From Alphaproteobacteria bacterium (GTDB lineage: Bacteria > Pseudomonadota > Alphaproteobacteria > Ferrovibrionales > Ferrovibrionaceae): a stretch of 64,000 nucleotides of DNA. The translations under genes were made by a program, and so were the position numbers. Under the pieces are notes generated by a model. That model had not been told where the DNA came from. It made no database searches and worked only from the letters and a program-made list of their open reading frames with translations. This document shows positions 17,001 to 25,410 of this stretch, one piece after another; position 1 is the first letter of the stretch, and every line of letters begins with the position of its first letter. The DNA is taken from positions 62,001-126,000 of the forward strand of contig JAFKFH010000020.1 of the NCBI GenBank assembly GCA_017307375.1, read 5' to 3'.

Positions 17001-17132
17001 TTCCGTCCCAGGCCATACACTGCTTTGCGGGCCGTACGCCAGCCGCTATTCTTGTGGGCCGAACAATTGGGGGCGACGTTGAGCGGGGTTTCTGTGCAGA
17101 ACGGCGAGCTGCGGGAAGGTAGCCGCGCGAGA

Positions 17133-17417
17133 ATGTCGATTGCCCGTCGGGATGATTTCCTCAAAGAGGAAGACCGGCGCCAGATCTACGACTTTCTACG
17201 CGAACCGACATGGGAATACTGCTGGAAGTCTGGCCCAGACCGGGACGAATTCTCTTTCTGGCATAAGCATTTTGCAGGGGCGGTCGAGTCAGACCACGCT
17301 GCCGGGAATAAGGAAGTACCCAGTCAGGACCGTGGCGCCGAGCTCGCCCGGAATGCACCTCTGCTACACCGTTTCTGGCTCACCCAAACTCGCACCGTTT
17401 TGCCCGGTCACCGCCTA
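17133..17417 (+). pseudogene. N-terminal relic of a 2OG-Fe(II) oxygenase-like gene, cut at the IS
   Basis: About 95 residues from ATG 17133 ('MSIARRDDFLKEEDRRQIYDF', continuing 'FSFWHKHFAGAVESD' and 'NAPLLHRFWLTQTRTVLPGHRL'). The pattern resembles the first half of prolyl-4-hydroxylase-like 2OG-Fe(II) oxygenases; the iron and oxoglutarate residues would lie beyond the break. The frame enters the IS at 17418. Joining the IS flanks does not restore the oxygenase but leads into the antisense of the diguanylate cyclase, so the 3' half was lost in an earlier or linked event. Confidence 0.45.
17416..17417. repeat. Target-site duplication TA, left
   Basis: TA directly precedes the left terminal repeat of the IS and is repeated at 18271-18272 after the right one, as expected for an IS5-family insertion of the IS427 type. 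Confidence 0.6.
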
Positions 17418-18270
17418 GGACGATTCGACATTCACCGCAGCCATATGATTGATGCGGCGAGGTGAATGAAGGCGAGGAAGTGATGAGCTCGTCGATCGTA
17501 TCGTGTGGCGAAACGCCTGAAATGCTTGAGCTTGTTGAAGCAGCGCTCGATGAGGTTTCGTTGCTTGTAGATGCCCCGATCATGGGGAATTGGGTTTTTC
17601 CGGGAACGGGTTGATGGGCTTACGGCCTCGGCTCCCATATCGGCGATAGCCTGCCGCAAGTCATTGCTGTCGTAGGCCTTGTCGGCCAGGACGGCCTGAG
17701 TCTCGAAGCCATCGAGCAGAGCCTTGGCTGCAAGATTGTCATGGCGTTGGCCGGCGTCGAGTTTGAAGCGCAAGGGTGGGCCCGAGGTGTCGCAGACCAT
17801 GTGAACCTTGGTGGTCAGTCCTCCTCGGGAACGCCCCATAGCCTGAGACTGGGCCCGCCTTTTCCGTTCGCGGCCTGCTGGTGGACGCGAACCAATGTGG
17901 TGTCGAGCATCAGGTATTTGTTGTAGCGATCCTTGATCAGATCTTCGAACACCTTCTCCCAGATCCCTTTCCTCACCCAACGGCTGAACCGCGTGTGCAC
18001 GGTCTTCCACTTGCCGTATCGCTCAGGGAGATCCGGCCAGTGCGCACCTGACCTCAGGACCCAAAGTACCCCGTTCACGAAGAGCCGATTGTCCGCTGCG
18101 GTACGTCCTGGGGCACTCACCTTGCCGGGCAAAAGCGGCGCAATCCGTGCCCACTGCCCCTCACTCAACTCGTACCGCTTTATCCCCATCAGTCGGCTCC
18201 AAATCTCAAAATCCGGAGCCAAATGAGTCAGAACTCATCGACCAGGGGAATCCTGAATGTCGATTGGACC
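17418..18270 (-). mobile_element. IS5-family insertion sequence (IS427-like group), 853 bp
   Basis: Terminal inverted repeats GGACGATTCGACATTCA (17418-17434) and, on the other strand, GGTCCAATCGACATTCA (18254-18270) match at 13 of 17 positions. Both ends abut TA. Inside is a two-phase transposase gene on the minus strand. Size, repeats, TA target and frameshifted transposase all fit the IS427 group of IS5. The transposase frames look intact, so the element may be active. It sits exactly at the stop codon of the diguanylate cyclase gene. Confidence 0.88.
17432..18189 (-). CDS. IS5-family transposase, produced by -1 frameshift
   Basis: Two overlapping frames. The first runs from ATG 18189 to 17815 ('RYELSEGQWARIAPLLPGK', DUF4096-type N-terminus); the second continues to 17432. 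A GGAAAAGG run (plus-strand 17858-17865) lets the ribosome slip back one base and join them into about 250 residues. The DDE triad is visible: Asp in 'LMLDTTLVRVHQ', Asp in 'VLADKAYDSND', Glu in 'RNLIERCFNKLKHFRR'. It catalyses cut-and-paste movement of the element. The stop codon lies inside the left terminal repeat. Confidence 0.85.
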
Positions 18271-19832
18271 TAACCCTCGCGGGCGACGGCAAGGCGGTCG
18301 CGGCCGCCCGCCTTGGCCGCATAGAGGGCGCGATCGACCCTCGATAGCAGATCGTCGACGATATCGCGGGGTTCCAGCGCGGCAACGCCCAGGCTCACCG
18401 TAACCGTCAGCGCGCCGTCGTCGATCGCCCCGGTCGCGGTGGCGACGGCTTCCCGAATACGTTCGGCCAGCCGCGTCGCCTCGTCCAGCGAACAGCCCGG
18501 CAGCACGGCGAGATATTCATCGCCGCCCCAGCGGCAGACGATGTCGCGCGAGCGCAGCGCCCGGCGGATCGCGTTTGCCACCTCGACGATGACGCGGTCG
18601 CCGGCCAGATGGCCGAAACCGTCGTTGACCGCCTTGAACTCGTCGATATCGACCAGAACGGCCGACAGCGCGCCGCCGCCGCGATGCGCCTCGGTCACCG
18701 CGCGGGCGATGACCGGGTCATAGGCATGGCGGCTGGCCAGGCCGGTCAGCTTGTCGGTCGTCGCCATGACCTCGAGACGCGACTGATAGCGATTGATCGT
18801 CGCCAGCACCGCCCACAGCACCAGCGCGGTGACGATCGCGCAGAGAGCCAGGTTCAGATAGAGGGTCTGCCGCGCCGGGCCGAGCGCCTCGTCCTCGGTC
18901 TTTTCGACGAACAGATACCAGTTCAGCTGCGGAATGAAGCGGATGTTCAACAGCGTCTCCTGCCCGTGGCGCCGGTAGGACAGCGAGCCCGCGCCCGAGC
19001 CGGCGACGTCGAGCCGGGCGGCCACCTCGGCCAAGCCCTCGCGCTCGGCCAGCATCGCTTCCGGCACCGCCGCCTGGTCTGACGTCAGGACGATCTTGCC
19101 GGCGGGGTCGACGAAATAGACCACGCGGTGGAACCGGCTCTGGTAGCTGCGGATCAGGTCACGTACCGCGTTGACGGTCAGACCGACCCCGGCCACGCCG
19201 AGGAAATGGCCATCGGCGGCGAGCACGCGGTAATTGACGAAGATGGTCAGGGCGTCCCGGTTGGCGAAATCGGGGTCGACGTTGATCTCGTAGGCCGCGT
19301 CCATGTCGCGCACCCGGAAATACCAGGCATCGCGCCAGTCGGCGTGGTCGATCGGCTTCAGCACGCCGTCGGCGTAGTAATAGCGGCGGGTGGCGTCGGA
19401 AACAAAGAAGCTCGCCACCGTGTTGTAGCGCCGGCGGATCTCGCCGAGATAGGCGGCGATTGCCGAAACCGGCGCCTCGCCCTCACGCACCCAGTCCTGC
19501 AGGAAGGTATCCGATGCCATCACCGACGAGATCAGGACGGGCCGGATCAGGTCGTTCTGGATCTCCGAGTAGATGGTGTCCGAGGTCAGCGGCAGTTCGG
19601 TCTCGACGATGCCCTGCCGGACCGACGCGCGGGAAACCAGGTAGCTGCCGATGGTCGTGACCAGGAAGCCGACGCCAAGCAGCAATGCCAGCGCCACGAT
19701 CAGCCTGCGCTTTGCCCCCGAGATCACTGCCGAATCGTCTCCGCCCGCCTGGAATGAGGGCGCAGTATCGCGGCAGCCCGCCACCTTGGCCAGCCCGAAG
19801 GGATGGCGCGGTGCAGATGCCCATGTCATCAT
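18270..19832 (-). CDS. Diguanylate cyclase with periplasmic sensor domain
   Basis: 520 residues: TM1 about 45-65, a periplasmic dCache/PDC-like sensor (about 70-315; 'YYYADGVLKPIDHADWRDAWYF'), TM2 about 318-340, and a GGDEF domain. The active site is GGDEY at 436-440, and RSRD five residues upstream forms the inhibitory RxxD I-site. It makes cyclic di-GMP from two GTP in response to an external ligand. Its TAG stop uses the TA next to the IS, but joining the flanks without the IS also gives TAG, so the protein end is unaltered. Divergent from the PH-domain gene by 36 bp. Confidence 0.93.
   Translation of the reverse strand: MMTWASAPRHPFGLAKVAGCRDTAPSFQAGGDDSAVISGAKRRLIVALALLLGVGFLVTTIGSYLVSRASVRQGIVETELPLTSDTIYSEIQNDLIRPVLISSVMASDTFLQDWVREGEAPVSAIAAYLGEIRRRYNTVASFFVSDATRRYYYADGVLKPIDHADWRDAWYFRVRDMDAAYEINVDPDFANRDALTIFVNYRVLAADGHFLGVAGVGLTVNAVRDLIRSYQSRFHRVVYFVDPAGKIVLTSDQAAVPEAMLAEREGLAEVAARLDVAGSGAGSLSYRRHGQETLLNIRFIPQLNWYLFVEKTEDEALGPARQTLYLNLALCAIVTALVLWAVLATINRYQSRLEVMATTDKLTGLASRHAYDPVIARAVTEAHRGGGALSAVLVDIDEFKAVNDGFGHLAGDRVIVEVANAIRRALRSRDIVCRWGGDEYLAVLPGCSLDEATRLAERIREAVATATGAIDDGALTVTVSLGVAALEPRDIVDDLLSRVDRALYAAKAGGRDRLAVAREG
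18271..18272. repeat. Target-site duplication TA, right
   Basis: Second TA copy flanking the IS; it forms part of the TAG stop of the diguanylate cyclase on the minus strand. Confidence 0.6.
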
Positions 19833-19868
19833 CGCCCATCAACCCGAAGTCGAGCGGAGTCCGCGCTG

Positions 19869-20378
19869 ATGTCCTACGTGCGCAAAGTGTGTTTGCCTGG
19901 TGAAGAGATCGTCTACGAAGCGCGGTTGCATTGGGTTGCCTACCTGCCGGTGTTCTGGCTGGTCGTTTTGTGGGCCGTGTGCTTCTGGCTGCTGCTGGGG
20001 CGCGGCGACATCTTCTGGATCGCCAATGCCATCTTCGCCGTCTTTGCCGGGCTGATCCTGTTCGCGAGCTGGCTGCATGCGGTGTCGACGGAACTGGTCG
20101 TGACCGACAAGCGCGTGATCGCCAAGACCGGGTTCATCCGCCGTTCCAGCCACGAGATCGCACGGCACAAGATCGAGGGTGTCGCCGTCGACCAGAGCCT
20201 GGCCGGCCGCATGCTCGGCTTCGGCACCGTCACCGTGCGCGGAACCGGCGGCGGTCTCGCCCCGATGACCCAGATCGCCGACCCGCTGGCGTTCCGCAAC
20301 GCGGTCTCGACCGAGATCGACAAGGAAGGCGCAGCCGTCCGCGCGATGGCCGCCGCCCCGCCGCCCGTCGCCGGCTGA
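19869..20378 (+). CDS. PH (bPH2/YdbT-type) domain membrane protein
   Basis: 169 residues. Two adjacent membrane helices at about 24-65 ('YLPVFWLVVLWAVCFWLLL', 'IANAIFAVFAGLILFASWL') precede a bacterial pleckstrin-homology-like domain ('STELVVTDKRVIAKTGFIRR', 'IEGVAVDQSLAGRMLGFGTV', 'VRGTGGG'). These proteins of the former DUF304 group sit in the cytoplasmic membrane; their function is unclear. One base separates its stop from the next gene's ATG, so the pair is probably an operon. Confidence 0.85.
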   Translation: MSYVRKVCLPGEEIVYEARLHWVAYLPVFWLVVLWAVCFWLLLGRGDIFWIANAIFAVFAGLILFASWLHAVSTELVVTDKRVIAKTGFIRRSSHEIARHKIEGVAVDQSLAGRMLGFGTVTVRGTGGGLAPMTQIADPLAFRNAVSTEIDKEGAAVRAMAAAPPPVAG

Positions 20379-20379
20379 C

Positions 20380-20796
20380 ATGTGGATCATGGTCGCCGGC
20401 CCCTATACGTCCGGCGGCGCCGGCCCGGCGCTTCGCGCCGCCAATCTCGATGCGATGAACCGGGCCGCCCTGGCCCTGTTCGACCGCGGCCATGTGCCGA
20501 TCATCGGCGTCAACATGGCGCTGCCGGTGATCGCCGTGGCTGGGTCCGATCAGTTCGACCGGCTGATGATGCCGATCTCGCTGGCGCTTGCCGAGCGCTG
20601 CGACGCCTGTCTGCGGATCGGCGGCGCCTCACGCGGCGCCGATGACGAGGTCTCGCGCTTTCACGCCGCCGGCAAGCCGGTCTATTTCCGGCTGGAGGAC
20701 GTCCCGGCCGACGGCAGCACCGCCAGCCCGACCACCGCGGCCAACGCCGCCAGCACCACGTTCAGCCCGATCCCCCAGCGGAACGCATCCTCGTAG
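20380..20796 (+). CDS. DUF4406-like protein (nucleoside deoxyribosyltransferase-like fold)
   Basis: 138 residues. The opening 'MWIMVAGPYTSGG', 'DRGHVPIIGVNMALP' and 'ERCDACLRIGGASRGADDEV' match DUF4406, small proteins with a nucleoside 2-deoxyribosyltransferase-like Rossmann fold. Enzymatic activity is not established for this branch. The start is one base after the PH-domain stop. The last 115 bp overlap the 3' end of the convergent MFS gene and encode a low-complexity Ser/Thr/Ala tail, so the natural C-terminus may be shorter in relatives. Confidence 0.65.
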   Translation: MWIMVAGPYTSGGAGPALRAANLDAMNRAALALFDRGHVPIIGVNMALPVIAVAGSDQFDRLMMPISLALAERCDACLRIGGASRGADDEVSRFHAAGKPVYFRLEDVPADGSTASPTTAANAASTTFSPIPQRNASS

Positions 20797-22190
20797 GCGG
20801 CGACGATCGCCTGCCGGATCTGCTGCGCCGCCGGCCCTGGAGGGACGGGAATGTCGAGCAGCCGGTCGGCCTGCGCCAGCACCAGGGCGGCCTGGTCGGT
20901 GCCGGCAAGCCCGATCTTCAGCCCTGCCGCGAACTGGACGGCCATGACCGCGCCGGTGATCGCGACGCTGAGCAGCCCGGCGACCCGCGCCGCGGCATTG
21001 TTGATGCCGGAGGCCGCGCCACTGTGGGCGTCGCCCACAGCATTCATCACCGTCGTCGTCAGCGGGGCGATGACGACGGCCATGCCGAGCCCGATGCCCA
21101 GGACCGGGCCGAACACCCCGGCCCAATAGCTGCCGGCCGCCCCGGTCCAGCCGAGCCAGGCGGCAGAGGCAGCGACGATGGTCGAGCCGGCGACCATCGG
21201 CAGCCGCCCCCCGATCCGGTCCCCCAGACCACCAAACAGGCGCGACAACAGCCCGATGGCCAGCCCCATCGGCAACAGCGACAGGCCGGCCTCGGCCGCG
21301 GTATAGCCCTGCACGCCGATCAGCGTGTAGGGAACAATGAAAAGAGCGCCGGACAGCGCGGCATAGAGCAGAACGGTCAGCAGGTTGACCCCGGCGAAGG
21401 CGCGGTCGCGAAACAGGATCAGCGGCATCATCGGCGCGGCCGTCCGCGCTTCCCACCAGACAAACGCCGGCAGCGCCACCGCGGCGGCGGCAAATCCGGC
21501 CAGTACCAGCGGCGAGGCGAGGCCGCGATCGCCGAGATGGACGAGGCCCACCGTCAGCGCGCCAAGCCCGACCGTGACCAGCAGACCGCCTGCCAGATCG
21601 ACCGGCGAAGCCCCCGGGGCCCGGCTTTCCGGGACGCGCGCCAGCGTCAGCCATAACACGACAGCGCCCACCGGCAGGTTGATCAGAAACGCCGCCCGCC
21701 AGGAAAACAGGTCGACCAGCACCCCGCCCAGGGTCGGGCCGAGGGCGGTGGTGAGCGCCGAGGCGGCCGCCCAGGTGCCGATGGCGCGGCCGCGCCGCTC
21801 CTCGGGAAAGGCCGCGGCAATGATCGCCAGGCTCTGCGGGATCATCAGGGCGGACCCGATGCCCTGCAAGGCACGCGCCGCGACGAGCCACCCGGGTCCC
21901 TGGGCAAGGCCGCAGAGTGCCGAGGCCAGCACGAACAGCGCCGTTCCGGCCGCAAAGACCCGCCGGCGCCCGAGGCTGTCGCCATAGGCACCGCCGACCA
22001 GCACCAAGGCGCCGATGAACAGGACATAGATGTTGACGATCCATTGCAGCGTCGCGAAGTCGGCGCCGAGATCGGCCTGGATCGCCGGCAAGGCGATCTG
22101 GACGACGCTGCCGTCGATGAACGCCATTGCCGAACCACCAATGGTTGCCGCAAGAATGGCGGTTTCGTCTTTTTCGGGAAATCGGGCCAT
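20682..22190 (-). CDS. MFS drug exporter, DHA2 (EmrB/QacA) type
   Basis: 502 residues with about 14 hydrophobic segments. DHA2 hallmarks: 'AFIDGSVVQIALPAIQADLG' in TM1, 'VGGAYGDSLGRRRVF' motif A between TM2 and TM3, 'RALQGIGSALMIPQSLAII' and 'GTWAAASALTTALGPTLGGVL' (motif C). It should be a proton antiporter exporting toxic amphiphiles. The ATG at 22190 is preferred; an in-frame GTG is just upstream. It diverges from the MASE1 diguanylate cyclase. Confidence 0.92.
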   Translation of the reverse strand: MARFPEKDETAILAATIGGSAMAFIDGSVVQIALPAIQADLGADFATLQWIVNIYVLFIGALVLVGGAYGDSLGRRRVFAAGTALFVLASALCGLAQGPGWLVAARALQGIGSALMIPQSLAIIAAAFPEERRGRAIGTWAAASALTTALGPTLGGVLVDLFSWRAAFLINLPVGAVVLWLTLARVPESRAPGASPVDLAGGLLVTVGLGALTVGLVHLGDRGLASPLVLAGFAAAAVALPAFVWWEARTAAPMMPLILFRDRAFAGVNLLTVLLYAALSGALFIVPYTLIGVQGYTAAEAGLSLLPMGLAIGLLSRLFGGLGDRIGGRLPMVAGSTIVAASAAWLGWTGAAGSYWAGVFGPVLGIGLGMAVVIAPLTTTVMNAVGDAHSGAASGINNAAARVAGLLSVAITGAVMAVQFAAGLKIGLAGTDQAALVLAQADRLLDIPVPPGPAAQQIRQAIVAAYEDAFRWGIGLNVVLAALAAVVGLAVLPSAGTSSSRK

Positions 22191-22214
22191 CACGACTCGC
22201 CGGGATGCTGACAA

Positions 22215-22235
22215 TGGCTGGAAAGTTGACAGCCA
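22215..22235. promoter_or_regulatory. Inverted repeat TGGCTG-N9-CAGCCA with a TTGACA box
   Basis: Six-base arms at 22215-22220 and 22230-22235 lie in the MFS/diguanylate-cyclase divergent region. TTGACA (22226-22231) could be a -35 element for the cyclase gene, but no convincing -10 follows. Candidate operator only. Confidence 0.3.
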
Positions 22236-22317
22236 GATGATGACAACACCAGCAAAGGAGGATGCGCACGGCAGTGCGATTTGGTATGGCCTTTCGCAGG
22301 AGAGCCTGGAAACCAGC

Positions 22318-23694
22318 ATGACGCCGCGCATGGGTCGCGCCCTCGACAACATTTTCGTTGCCGCCTGCCTGACCGGCCTTGTCATGTTGATCGCTGCGCT
22401 GATCGGCATCCTGACCCGGCCGCTCGGCCATGCCGCCGCGTTCTGGCCGGCGAATGCCCTGCTGCTCGGACTGATGCTGCGTGTGCCACAGACGGCCCAT
22501 CCCCTGTCGATGGTCGGCGCGGCGGCGGGCTACCTGCTGGCCGATCGCCTGACCGGAGGCAATTGGATACCGACGCTGTGGATGACTGCGGCCAATCTCG
22601 GCGGCAGCATCGCCGGCTACCTGCTGTTCGGCCGCTCCTTCGCCCGCGACCGCGGGCTGCGCCAGCCGCGGTCCTTCGTGCAGATCCTGATGACCTGTGC
22701 CGGGGCCGCCGGCGTCTCCGCCGCCATCGCCGTTCTCGTTGCGCCGCCGCAGTTCGGGCTCAGCGGGCTACGGGGCTGGCTGGGATGGTTCAGCGCGGAA
22801 ATCCTCAACTACCAGACGGTTCTGCCGGTCGTCCTGACCTTTCCGGCCCTGGCCCGGCTGCGGCGGCGTGGCCTCGGCCTGCGCGCGTCGGATTGGCGCC
22901 GCGTGCTGCCGGCTGTCGCGCTTGTCGTCTCGCTGGTCGCGGGCGCGGAGGTGGGGGGGCCGGGCGCCCTCGGCTTTGCGGTGCCCGCGCTGCTCTGGTG
23001 CGGTCTCACCTACGGCCTGTTCACCACCTCGCTGCTGACGCTCGGCTTCGCGATGTGGACGATCGTCGGCCTGGCATCGGGCCGGATCGACGCGATGATC
23101 GGCGGCGACTTCGTGCCCAACCTGACCTCGGCCTATCTCGGCATCGCGCTGATCGCGCTGATGCCGGTGACGGTGGCGAGCGTGACGCTGAACCGCAACG
23201 ACCTGATGCGACGTCTGGAACGGGCGGCGACCCGCGATTTCCTGCCCGACGCGCTGAACCGCAGCGCCTTCACGCTTGCCGGCAAGCACATGATGGCGCG
23301 TGGCCCGGTCACTGCCCTGATGTGCGACCTCGACCGCTTCAAGCGGGTCAACGACGATTATGGCCACGCAGCCGGCGACCGGGTGCTGCAAGTCTTCGCC
23401 CGGCTGGTCGAGCGCCACCTGCGCGACGACGACCTGTTCGGGCGGATCGGCGGCGAGGAATTCGCAGTACTGCTGCCCTGTGGCGCCGACGAGGCGATGG
23501 AGGTGGCCGAGCGGATCCGCCGTGCCTTCGCCGCTGAGCGGATCACGATCGACGGCGCCCAGACCTTGCAGGCCACGGTCAGCATCGGGCTGGCCACCGG
23601 CACCGACGATCTCGATGTGCTGCTGGCCCATGCCGACGAGGCGCTCTACCGCGCCAAGGCCGAGGGCCGCAACCGTCTTGCGCTGGCGGCCTAG
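22318..23694 (+). CDS. MASE1-type membrane sensor diguanylate cyclase
   Basis: 458 residues. About eight membrane helices in residues 10-300 form a MASE1-like sensor ('AAFWPANALLLGLMLRVP', 'NWIPTLWMTAANLGGSIAGY'). The C-terminal GGDEF domain has 'MCDLDRFKRVNDDYGHAAGD', active-site GGEEF at 378-382 and an upstream RDDD as RxxD I-site, so it should be active and feedback-inhibited by c-di-GMP. Several upstream in-frame starts exist; this ATG begins just before the first helix. Its end overlaps the TetR gene end by 4 bp. Confidence 0.9.
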   Translation: MTPRMGRALDNIFVAACLTGLVMLIAALIGILTRPLGHAAAFWPANALLLGLMLRVPQTAHPLSMVGAAAGYLLADRLTGGNWIPTLWMTAANLGGSIAGYLLFGRSFARDRGLRQPRSFVQILMTCAGAAGVSAAIAVLVAPPQFGLSGLRGWLGWFSAEILNYQTVLPVVLTFPALARLRRRGLGLRASDWRRVLPAVALVVSLVAGAEVGGPGALGFAVPALLWCGLTYGLFTTSLLTLGFAMWTIVGLASGRIDAMIGGDFVPNLTSAYLGIALIALMPVTVASVTLNRNDLMRRLERAATRDFLPDALNRSAFTLAGKHMMARGPVTALMCDLDRFKRVNDDYGHAAGDRVLQVFARLVERHLRDDDLFGRIGGEEFAVLLPCGADEAMEVAERIRRAFAAERITIDGAQTLQATVSIGLATGTDDLDVLLAHADEALYRAKAEGRNRLALAA

Positions 23695-24320
23695 GCCCTT
23701 TCCATTTCCGCGAGCATATGGCCGACGACGGCGGCCGAGTTGTGCCGCAGCACCGCCTCGGCAGCGTCCCCGGTGGCAAAATGCCCGTTCAGTTCGAGAC
23801 TGACGACGCCGTGGACCACGGCCCACAGGGCATCGGCGACCAGATCGGGCGTATAGCGGCGCCAGTGGTCGCGCTCGGCCAGCAGGCGCTCGACCGCACG
23901 CTTCAGGGTCTGGTAGCCGGAGAGGACCTTGAGATTGACGGCATCGACCCGCCCATGGGCGAGGCTTGCCCCGGTGATGATCCCGTAGAGCGCCGGATGC
24001 GCCAGCGAATAGGCGCGGTAGGCAAGGCCCAGTTCGGCCAGCCAGACCATCGGATCGGGATGGGGCGGCACGGCCTGCAGGGCGTGGCCCAGCCCCTCCA
24101 TCGTCGCGAGGTAGAGGGCATCGAGGAGCCCGTCCTTGCCGCCGAACAGCGAATAGACCGCCATCGTCGAGGTGCCGCAGGCCTCGGCCAGCTTGCGCAG
24201 CGACAGGCCGGCCATGCCGTCGCGGGCCAGGATCAGCGCCGCCTGGTCCAGCATCTCCTCGCGCTGGGCATCGCGGCCCGCGGGCTGGGCAGGCGCCGCT
24301 ACCGGCATCGACGACTCCAC
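23691..24320 (-). CDS. TetR-family transcriptional regulator
   Basis: 209 residues from a GTG; an ATG 12 bp inside is an alternative. N-terminal TetR helix-turn-helix ('AALILARDGMAGLSLRKLAEACGTSTMAVYSLFGGKDGLLDALY') and a C-terminal ligand domain with 'AYRAYSLAHPALYGIITG' of the WHG type. It is divergent from the nitronate monooxygenase gene with a 15-bp inverted repeat between, so repression of that gene is likely. Confidence 0.9.
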   Translation of the reverse strand: MESSMPVAAPAQPAGRDAQREEMLDQAALILARDGMAGLSLRKLAEACGTSTMAVYSLFGGKDGLLDALYLATMEGLGHALQAVPPHPDPMVWLAELGLAYRAYSLAHPALYGIITGASLAHGRVDAVNLKVLSGYQTLKRAVERLLAERDHWRRYTPDLVADALWAVVHGVVSLELNGHFATGDAAEAVLRHNSAAVVGHMLAEMERA

Positions 24321-24322
24321 GA

Positions 24323-24354
24323 TTGACAGAACACCGTTATAACGATGTTATAGT
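24323..24354 (+). promoter_or_regulatory. Putative promoter of the second nitronate monooxygenase
   Basis: TTGACA at 24323-24328 and an extended -10, TGT-TATAGT, ending at 24354. The spacing of 20 is long, which the TGn extension might offset. The TetR candidate operator overlaps the -10, consistent with repression by blocking polymerase. Confidence 0.4.
24338..24352. promoter_or_regulatory. Candidate TetR operator TATAAC-GAT-GTTATA
   Basis: Perfect 6-3-6 inverted repeat centred in the gap between the divergent TetR and nitronate monooxygenase genes, overlapping the putative -10. Position and symmetry fit a TetR dimer site. Confidence 0.5.
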
Positions 24355-24385
24355 TCGCAATCAAGACCGCAACCTGGAAACGCTC

Positions 24386-25351
24386 ATGACCCTGCCCGCC
24401 CTTCTCCGCGACAATCTGCGCCTGCCGGTGATCGGCTCGCCGCTGTTCATCATCTCGACCCCGGCCCTGGTGATCGCCCAATGCAAGGCGGGTATCGTCG
24501 GCTCGTTCCCGGCGCTGAACGCCCGGCCCAAGGAACGGCTGGAGGAATGGATCGTCGAGATCAAGCACGAACTGGCCGCCTACAAGGCCGCCAACCCGGG
24601 CAAGAAGGTCGCCCCCTTTGCCGTCAACCAGATCGTCCACGGCTCCAACGACCGGCTGATCCACGACGTCGAAGTCTGCGTGCGCCAGCAGGTGCCGATC
24701 ATCATCACCTCGCTGCGTCCGCCGGGCGAACTGGTCAAGGCGGTGCACGGCTATGGCGGCATCGTGCTGCATGACGTGATCAACATCCGCCATGCCAGGA
24801 AGGCGCTGGGCGAAGGTGTCGACGGGCTGATCCCGGTCTGCGCGGGTGCCGGCGGGCATGCCGGCACCTTGAGCCCGTTCGCGCTGGTCCGCGAAATGCG
24901 CGAGATCTTCGATGGCCCGATCGCGCTGTCGGGCGCCATTGCCGACGGCCGCGGCATCCTCGGCGCCCAGGCGATCGGCGCCGACCTCGCCTACATGGGC
25001 ACCCGCTTCATCGCGACGAAGGAGGCCAATGCTTCCGAGGCCTACAAGCAGGCGCTGGTCGACTCGACCGCCGACGAGATCGTCTATTCGCCGCTGTTCA
25101 CCGGCGTGCACGGCAATTATCTCCGCCGCTCGATCGTCAATGCCGGCCTCGATCCCGACAATCTGCCGACCGCCGACAAGACGACGATGAACTTCGGCTC
25201 GGGCGGCAACACCGACGCCAAGGCATGGCGCGACATCTGGGGTGCCGGCCAGTCGGTGGCAGGCATCACCGACGTGCCGACGGTGGCCGAGCTGGTCGAC
25301 CGGCTCGAGGCCGAATATCTCGCGGCCAAGGCCCGCCTGCTGGCAGCCTGA
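24386..25351 (+). CDS. Nitronate monooxygenase
   Basis: 321 residues, the same FMN TIM-barrel family as the 11192-12118 gene: 'LRLPVIGSPLFIIS', 'FAVNQIVHGSNDRL', 'IIITSLRPPGELV', 'VCAGAGGHAGTLSPFAL' and 'GADLAYMGTRFIAT'. The two copies align along their length but differ at many positions, so the duplication is not recent. Divergent placement from a TetR gene suggests induction by a nitro or enone compound. The upstream in-frame ATG at 24323 lies inside the promoter, so this start is chosen. Confidence 0.9.
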   Translation: MTLPALLRDNLRLPVIGSPLFIISTPALVIAQCKAGIVGSFPALNARPKERLEEWIVEIKHELAAYKAANPGKKVAPFAVNQIVHGSNDRLIHDVEVCVRQQVPIIITSLRPPGELVKAVHGYGGIVLHDVINIRHARKALGEGVDGLIPVCAGAGGHAGTLSPFALVREMREIFDGPIALSGAIADGRGILGAQAIGADLAYMGTRFIATKEANASEAYKQALVDSTADEIVYSPLFTGVHGNYLRRSIVNAGLDPDNLPTADKTTMNFGSGGNTDAKAWRDIWGAGQSVAGITDVPTVAELVDRLEAEYLAAKARLLAA

Positions 25352-25410
25352 CCAGCGATTGAAGACGAGCCGGCGCCGGCCCCCGGTCGCAAGTTTTCTT
25401 TTATCCACTG

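Noticed and set aside
11192-25351. Recent duplication of nitronate monooxygenase
   Set aside because: The two copies differ at many positions and have different neighbours and control, so they are old paralogues.
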